Shown in pieces: positions 59,315 to 64,000 of a stretch of DNA of 64,000 bases. A model generated the notes under the pieces. That model saw only the letters and a program-made list of their open reading frames with translations. It ran no database searches and was not told the origin of the DNA. A program made the position numbers and the translations under genes. Position 1 is the stretch's first letter; each line of letters opens with the position of its first letter. Origin of the DNA: CALMEC01 sp964434425 (GTDB taxonomy: Bacteria > Actinomycetota > Thermoleophilia > Miltoncostaeales > Miltoncostaeaceae); contig CAYSVH010000005.1 in assembly GCA_964434425.1 (NCBI GenBank), positions 96,549 to 160,548 on the forward strand. Reading direction: 5' to 3'.

Positions 59315-60263
59315 CGAGCGCCCGCCCGCGCCCCGCACGACACCGGACGTCCAGCGCCTCGAGCATGAGGGGCTGACCTGGCTCAACATCGAGAGTCCCA
59401 CCGCGGTGGACGCGCAGTGGCTCGACAGCTCGTACGACTTCCACGAGCTGGACATCGAGGACGTCCTCTCGAGGCGTCAGCAGCGTTCCAAGATCGACGA
59501 GTACGCCGACTACGTGTTCATCGTCCTCCACTTCCCGCGCTTCGACAAGCGCACCCAGCGCATGCAGGCGGCCGAGATCGACGTCTTCGTCGCCGAGGAC
59601 CTCCTGATCACGCTCCCGAAGGAGCCCCTCAAGCCGCTCTCGGCCTTCTGGTCCCAGCTTCAGAGCTTCCCCAACGAGCGGGAGAAGCACATGACCAAGG
59701 GTTCCGGGCATCTCATCTACGAGCTCGTGGACCGCATGTACGACTACTGCTTCCCGATCCTCGGGAAGATCGGCCACAAGCTGGAGTGGATCGAGGACCA
59801 GGTGTTCGAGGACCGCAGCACCGAGGTGGTGCGCGACATCTCGAACACCAAGCAGGAGATCATCAACTTCCGCAAGATCATCAAGCCTCAGCGACCGACG
59901 CTGCACGGCCTGGAACGCACGACCCAGCGCTACGCGCCGCACGATCTCGAGCTCTACTTCGACGACATCGTCGACAAGAACGAGCGGATCTGGGACGAGC
60001 TCGAGAACTTTAAGGAGGTCGTCGAGGCACTCGACGACACCAACGAGGCCGTCATCCGTTCCCGGCAGAACGACATGATCCGCGTCCTGACCCTGCTCTC
60101 CGGGATCATGCTGCCGCTCACCCTCGTCACCGGCTTCTACGGCATGAACACCGAACACCTGCCGTTCGCCGGACACTGGTGGGCCAACGTCTTCATCGGC
60201 GGAGTCATGGTCGGCCTGGTCGGCGGACTGGTCTGGTTCTTCCACCGGCGGCGCTGGCTCTGA
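59265..60263 (+). CDS. corA: CorA-family magnesium/divalent-cation transporter
   Basis: The 332-residue protein has the long helical cytoplasmic funnel and two C-terminal transmembrane helices with the hallmark YGMN loop (TGFYGMNTEH) after the first helix. EVVRDISNTKQEIINFRKIIKPQR is typical of the stalk helix. It imports Mg2+ (or Co2+/Ni2+). The ATG at 59265 is preferred to the TTG two codons earlier. It is alone, with an overlapping leader frame in front. Confidence 0.93.
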   Translation: MASLPKIRRSRLDAARNERPPAPRTTPDVQRLEHEGLTWLNIESPTAVDAQWLDSSYDFHELDIEDVLSRRQQRSKIDEYADYVFIVLHFPRFDKRTQRMQAAEIDVFVAEDLLITLPKEPLKPLSAFWSQLQSFPNEREKHMTKGSGHLIYELVDRMYDYCFPILGKIGHKLEWIEDQVFEDRSTEVVRDISNTKQEIINFRKIIKPQRPTLHGLERTTQRYAPHDLELYFDDIVDKNERIWDELENFKEVVEALDDTNEAVIRSRQNDMIRVLTLLSGIMLPLTLVTGFYGMNTEHLPFAGHWWANVFIGGVMVGLVGGLVWFFHRRRWL

Positions 60264-60367
60264 CCGGGAGCCTGCGGCGGGGTCCTGCGATGGCGGCGCA
60301 GCCGGTAGCGTGTCGGTGATGCTGGAAGGACGCACAGGGTGCACCGCGCCCCCGGGATCCGGAATCC

Positions 60368-60859
60368 ATGGACCATGACGTCATGTGGGCGCCGTGGCGT
60401 ATGAGCTACGTCACGTCCGATCGTGCGGATCGTCCCGAATGCGTGTTCTGCGCCGCTCCGAGGGCCGACGACGACGCCGACCCCTATATCCTCCTCCGCG
60501 GCCGCACGGCCTACGTGATCATGAATCGCTACCCCTACAACAACGGTCATCTCATGGTTGTGCCGTACCGGCACGTGCCCCGTCTGACGGACCTCGACTC
60601 CGCTGCGACTGCCGAGATCATGGACCTGACGCAGGCCGCGCAGGAGGTCCTCCAGGACCGAATGCACCCCCATGGGTTCAACCTCGGCATGAACCAGGGC
60701 AGCGCCGCCGGTGCGGGCATCGAGGAGCACCTGCACCTCCACATCGTTCCGCGATGGGTGGGCGACACCAACTTCATGCCGGCCATCGGTGACACGCGGG
60801 TGATGCCGCAGCACCTCGACGAGACTTACGAACTGCTCCGGGAAGGTTTCACCGCATGA
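60368..60859 (+). CDS. HIT-family nucleotide hydrolase/phosphorylase
   Basis: The 163-residue protein has the histidine triad EEHLHLHIVPRW and an N-terminal MWAPWRMSYV followed by CVFC, the pattern of AP4A-phosphorylase-like HIT proteins of actinobacteria. It acts on dinucleoside polyphosphates or adenylated nucleotides. The stop overlaps the next start (ATGA). Confidence 0.93.
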   Translation: MDHDVMWAPWRMSYVTSDRADRPECVFCAAPRADDDADPYILLRGRTAYVIMNRYPYNNGHLMVVPYRHVPRLTDLDSAATAEIMDLTQAAQEVLQDRMHPHGFNLGMNQGSAAGAGIEEHLHLHIVPRWVGDTNFMPAIGDTRVMPQHLDETYELLREGFTA

Positions 60860-62208
60860 CGCTGTCCCCCGACGTGTTCAAGGCGTACGACATCCGCGGC
60901 CTGTACGGCGACGAGATCGACGAGGCGGGCATGGAGAGGGTCGGCCGGGCGTTCGTCGCCGTGACCGAGGCGTCGCGCATCGCCGTCGGCCACGACTGCC
61001 GCCTCTCGTCCCCCGCCATCGCCGACGCCTTCTGCCGGGGTGCGCTCGCCGCCGGTGCGGATGTGTGCGACCTCGGTCTCACCGCCACCGAGATGGTCTA
61101 CTTCGCGGTGTCCGACGGCGACTTCGACGCGGGTGCGGCCATCACCGCGAGCCATAACCCACCGCAGTACACCGGGGCCAAGCTGGTCCGCCGCGGAGCC
61201 GTGCCGCTGTCCGGTGACACCGGGATCGGCGAGGTCGGACGACTCGCGCTGGGTACCCCGGCCGCCGATGCCGCGACGCCGGGCTCGCGTTCCGAGGACC
61301 CGACGCTGGTCACCCGCTTCATCGACGCCTGCATGGGGTTCGTCGACCCGTCGGCCATCCGCGGTCTGCGCGTCGTGATGGACGCCGCGAACGGGATGGC
61401 CGGGCGGTACCTGCCCGCGGTCATCGACCGGCTCGGCATCGACGCGGTCCCCTACTACCTCGAGCTCGACGGCCGGTTTCCCCACCATCAGCCCAACCCG
61501 CTCCTCGAGGAGAACCGCAGGTTCATCATCGAACGCGTCCGCGAGGACGGCGCGGATCTCGGCATCGCCTGGGACGGTGACGCCGACCGGTGTTTCTTCA
61601 TCGACGATCAGGGCGAGTTCGTGCCCGGTGACTTCCTCACGGCGCTTCTGGCCGCGCATCTGCTGCGGCGGCAGGGTCCGGCCCCCATCGTCTACGACCT
61701 GCGCGCCTCCTGGGCGGTGCGCGACTCCATCCGCGCGGCCGGCGGCACCCCCGACGAGTACCGCGTCGGCCACGCGTTCATCAAGGCGCGCATGCGTGAG
61801 ATCGATGCGATCTTCGCCGGTGAGGTCAGCGGCCATTACTACTTCAAGGACTTCTCCTACGCCGACACCGGTCTCGTCCCGGCCCTCCTGGTCCTGGAAC
61901 TCCTCGCGCAATCGGGCAAGAAGCTGTCCGAACTGGTCGCGGCGTTCCGTGAGCGGTACCACATCTCCGGCGAGATCAACTCGACCGTCGACGATCCCGG
62001 CGCCGTCTTCGCCGCGCTCCGCGAGCGCTATGCCGACGGCAGCCAGACGGAGGTCGACGGGCTCTCGGTGTCGTACGAGGACTGGCACTTCAACGTCCGC
62101 TCGTCGAACACCGAACCGCTCATGCGGCTCAACCTCGAATCCGTGGTCTCCGAGGCGGACATGGCGCGGCGTCGTGACGAGGTCCTCACGATCATCCGCG
62201 GCGGCTGA
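60856..62208 (+). CDS. manB: Phosphomannomutase/phosphoglucomutase
   Basis: The 450-residue alpha-D-phosphohexomutase shows all four sites: the phosphoserine loop ITASHNPPQYTGAK, the metal loop DGDADRCFFID, the sugar loop GEVSGHYYF and the phosphate-binding RSSNTEPLMRLN. It interconverts the 1- and 6-phosphates of mannose or glucose for GDP-mannose or glycogen/cell wall use. It is coupled to the HIT gene. Confidence 0.93.
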   Translation: MTLSPDVFKAYDIRGLYGDEIDEAGMERVGRAFVAVTEASRIAVGHDCRLSSPAIADAFCRGALAAGADVCDLGLTATEMVYFAVSDGDFDAGAAITASHNPPQYTGAKLVRRGAVPLSGDTGIGEVGRLALGTPAADAATPGSRSEDPTLVTRFIDACMGFVDPSAIRGLRVVMDAANGMAGRYLPAVIDRLGIDAVPYYLELDGRFPHHQPNPLLEENRRFIIERVREDGADLGIAWDGDADRCFFIDDQGEFVPGDFLTALLAAHLLRRQGPAPIVYDLRASWAVRDSIRAAGGTPDEYRVGHAFIKARMREIDAIFAGEVSGHYYFKDFSYADTGLVPALLVLELLAQSGKKLSELVAAFRERYHISGEINSTVDDPGAVFAALRERYADGSQTEVDGLSVSYEDWHFNVRSSNTEPLMRLNLESVVSEADMARRRDEVLTIIRGG

Positions 62209-62280
62209 CGTGGCGGCACCGACGATGTACCCGGCGGAGGGCACCTCCGTCACCCCGTCCTGTGATCTGCGGGCCGCGGG

Positions 62281-62994
62281 TTGACACCGGCAGCCGAACG
62301 CATCACCGAGATCGTGGTGGAGGACCTCGAGGTCGTCTACCAGCGCGGCGCCGAACCCGCCGTGTCGGGCGTCGACGTCACCCTCCGATCGGGTGACTCG
62401 CTTCTCGTGACCGGGGGGCACGGCTCCGGCAAGTCGTCGTTCCTGCGCGCCGTTCTGGGGCTCGTCGTCGCGACGGGCCGCATCGAGGTGCTGGGCTCCT
62501 ACGCCGGAGATCCGCGGAACGCCGCCCGCATCGGCTACGCGCCGCAGGGCCGGTCGTTCAGCGACACCCACGCCCCGCGGCACCTCGTGACCACGATCGC
62601 CGTCCTGCGGACCGGGCGACGCGACGAGGGATCCGTGCACGACGCGCTCATCCGAGCCGGCATTCCGCCGGACCGACATGATGCGCGCGACCTGGGGGTC
62701 GAGGAGCAGCGGCGGCTCGCGCTTGCCTGTGCCCTCGTGGGTACGCCCGACGTGCTCGTGCTGGACGACCCGTGGGAGTTTCCCGAGACGATCGCGGCCA
62801 TCCAGCGGACCGTCGGGTCGGGCGGCATCGTGATCGGCGCCTCGCACGAACCCGGCGGCCTGCCGGAGTTCTTCGCATCCGAGATCGCCCTGACCGGTGT
62901 TGAGCCCGATGACGAGGCGACGGCGGACGACGAGGGTCACGCCGCTTCGGATGCGGTCGACGACACGACCGCAGAGGCGGAGGCGGGCGAGTGA
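62281..62994 (+). CDS. ABC transporter ATP-binding protein with degenerate signature
   Basis: The 237-residue protein has Walker A VTGGHGSGKSSFLRAVLGL and Walker B DVLVLDDPW, where the catalytic Glu is replaced by Asp. The signature reads LGVEEQRRLALACAL instead of LSGGQ, so ATP turnover may be slow. The N-terminal half up to the Q loop (IGYAPQG) is normal. An acidic tail ends the protein (DDEATADDEGH...). The TTG start is unusual but no ATG or GTG fits better. The permease follows with a GTGA overlap. Confidence 0.85.
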   Translation: MTPAAERITEIVVEDLEVVYQRGAEPAVSGVDVTLRSGDSLLVTGGHGSGKSSFLRAVLGLVVATGRIEVLGSYAGDPRNAARIGYAPQGRSFSDTHAPRHLVTTIAVLRTGRRDEGSVHDALIRAGIPPDRHDARDLGVEEQRRLALACALVGTPDVLVLDDPWEFPETIAAIQRTVGSGGIVIGASHEPGGLPEFFASEIALTGVEPDDEATADDEGHAASDAVDDTTAEAEAGE

Positions 62995-63806
62995 CCAACG
63001 TGCTTCTGATCGCCCGGGCCGACCTCACCGTCGTCGTCCGTCGCTGGTGGTACTCGGGCCTCGTCGCCATCGGGCTCCTCGGGATGGCCATCGCGGCCAT
63101 CGGCGCGTGGGGTGAGGAGGGACGGCCGCAGGCCGACGCCTTCCGCGCCGACGCCGCGTCCGTGTTCCTCCTCGCGGGCCTCGCTCTGGGGCTCACGCTC
63201 GGCGCCGGCGCGTTCTGGTCGGCGATCCAGTCGGGTCACCTGGGCCTCCTGGCGGCCGGTGGCGCCCGGCGCATCGAGATCGCCCTGGGCCGTCTCCTCT
63301 CGCGCACCCTGGCGCTCCTGGCCGGTTTCGCCGTCTGGATCGCCGGCGCGCAGGTCGCATCGCTCGCCCTGGGCCGAGGGCTGGACGGACCGCTCACCGT
63401 CCACGGCCTCGCCATGACGATCACGGTCCTCTTCGCGATGCTCGCCGCCGCGGCCGTGAGCACCGTCATGGGCCCGGCGGTGTCGGCGTTCGTCGGTCTC
63501 TCGGCCTACATCGTCATCCAGGCCGTCGTGAACCTCGAGGCGGCCGCGGATCTCGGGCGCCTGGGGTCGGCCACCGAGGCCGTCCACATCGCCTACGGGA
63601 TCCTCCCCCGGGCGATCCTGTCGCCGATGATCGCCGACATGCACAATCGTGGCCACGGCGGTCCCGCCGCACCCCAGCTCGAAATCGACGAGATCCCGGT
63701 CCCCGTGTTCGCGTCAGGATGGGGCAGCGTCCTCTGGACGCTCCTGTGGTGTGCGGTGATGGTGTGGCTCTGCACCCTGGGCACCCGCCGCCGCACCTTC
63801 AACTGA
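62991..63806 (+). CDS. ABC-2-like membrane permease
   Basis: The 271-residue protein has six hydrophobic helices: the first at residues 20-40 (YSGLVAIGLLGMAIAAIGAWG), then a cluster with LGRLLSRTLALLAGFAVWIAGAQ and a last helix before RRRTF. This is the fold of ABC-2 permeases that export peptides or lipids. It is coupled to the degenerate ATPase. No recognisable substrate signature. Confidence 0.8.
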   Translation: MTNVLLIARADLTVVVRRWWYSGLVAIGLLGMAIAAIGAWGEEGRPQADAFRADAASVFLLAGLALGLTLGAGAFWSAIQSGHLGLLAAGGARRIEIALGRLLSRTLALLAGFAVWIAGAQVASLALGRGLDGPLTVHGLAMTITVLFAMLAAAAVSTVMGPAVSAFVGLSAYIVIQAVVNLEAAADLGRLGSATEAVHIAYGILPRAILSPMIADMHNRGHGGPAAPQLEIDEIPVPVFASGWGSVLWTLLWCAVMVWLCTLGTRRRTFN

Positions 63807-63837
63807 TCCGTCCGGCGGCGTCCTGGCGGGTGCGCAC

Positions 63838-63868
63838 GTCTGGTGCCAGGCAAGTCTGGTGCCAGGCA
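63838..63868. repeat. Two 15-bp direct repeats with an internal palindrome
   Basis: GTCTGGTGCCAGGCA occurs at 63838-63852 and 63854-63868, one base apart. The core GTGCCAGGCAC is palindromic in the second copy. Such TGGTGCCAGGCA motifs commonly flank REP-associated (Y1) transposase genes. Confidence 0.7.
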
Positions 63869-63910
63869 CTTAACTTGCGAGTATCAAATCGCACGAATGG
63901 AAAGCGCCTG

Positions 63911-64000
63911 CTAATCGGCGTCTTCATCCGTGTACGGGTACAGCACGCAAGTCCGGTGCCTGATGTTATGGAGGGCTTCCTTGTTGTCTCGCGGGGTGCG
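63911..64000 (-). CDS. C-terminal end of an unknown protein
   Basis: A minus-strand frame enters from the window edge and ends at TAG (63913-63911) with 29 residues, RTPRDNKEALHNIRHRTCV... to DEDAD. Together with the two palindromic repeats just downstream, it could be the end of a REP-associated or other transposase, but the piece is too short to tell. The region is more AT-rich than its neighbours. Confidence 0.4.
   Translation of the reverse strand, partial: RTPRDNKEALHNIRHRTCVLYPYTDEDAD

Noticed and set aside
60826..62940. 704-codon minus-strand open frame
   Set aside because: Antisense to phosphomannomutase and the ABC ATPase, whose motifs are complete; no family features.
1..64000. 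CRISPR array or rRNA operon
   Set aside because: No regularly spaced short repeats and no rRNA sequence were seen anywhere in the window.

Overview
The window is about 64 kb of high-GC chromosome with tightly packed genes. The codon use, the large number of GTG starts, and genes such as an F420-type luciferase-like oxidoreductase, LigD, an ANTAR regulator and CtaA point to an actinobacterium (Actinomycetota). A deep lineage such as Thermoleophilia is plausible but is an inference. Two habits run through the window. First, many genes have a TANNNT hexamer 6-9 nt before the start codon, so their mRNAs are probably leaderless. Second, neighbouring genes in one operon very often overlap by 4 nt (ATGA or GTGA), which suggests translational coupling.

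Layout. 0-2 kb: phospholipid synthesis (end of pgsA, plsY) and an SDR protein. 1.9-5.7 kb (minus): lipoprotein, LigD DNA repair ligase, LLM oxidoreductase. 5.9-9.9 kb (minus): five-LysM lytic transglycosylase with a long structured leader, a YcaQ-like DNA glycosylase, a PfkB kinase. 10-18 kb: proS, a CopD protein, heme A synthase, Nudix and DksA/TraR proteins, a secreted protein, an aldo-keto reductase, a PAP2 protein. 18.7-22.8 kb: a mobile island holding a tRNA-tail-like junction, packed hairpins and repeats, a MobV-like relaxase, a small AT-richer membrane protein and a frameshifted ISL3-type insertion sequence. 22.8-31 kb: a sensor kinase with an ANTAR regulator, then the complete cydABDC operon for cytochrome bd. 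31-39.5 kb: a cell-wall enzyme, quinone oxidoreductase, M42 peptidase, CopC-CopD fusion with rhomboid protease, a gene remnant and an ABC exporter. 39.6-47.5 kb: ABC-F, RNase D, an alarmone-type HD hydrolase beside a Ppx/GppA protein, SUI1 and a PHP phosphoesterase. 47.7-53.4 kb: PepF, enoyl-CoA hydratase, a zinc-ribbon-like protein, a methyltransferase, tRNA-Asn and a DUF6544-like protein. 53.4-58.7 kb: trpFBA downstream of a GAF sensor kinase, with two divergent response regulators. 59.2-63.8 kb: CorA with an overlapping upstream ORF, a HIT protein, phosphomannomutase and an ABC-2 exporter. The far right end holds a short palindromic direct repeat and the end of an unknown gene.

The most striking pattern is a family of dispersed intergenic repeats with inverted-repeat ends (consensus end TAGATGATTGATTCCACG). 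Six copies or derivatives occur near 5.75, 8.83, 11.67, 26.27, 47.58 and 58.68 kb. Copies range from about 215 bp down to a bare 36-bp palindrome. Their ends fall on stop codons of flanking genes, one copy splits cydA from cydB, and one end supplies the -10 element of pepF. They look like a miniature non-autonomous element domesticated as intergenic punctuation.
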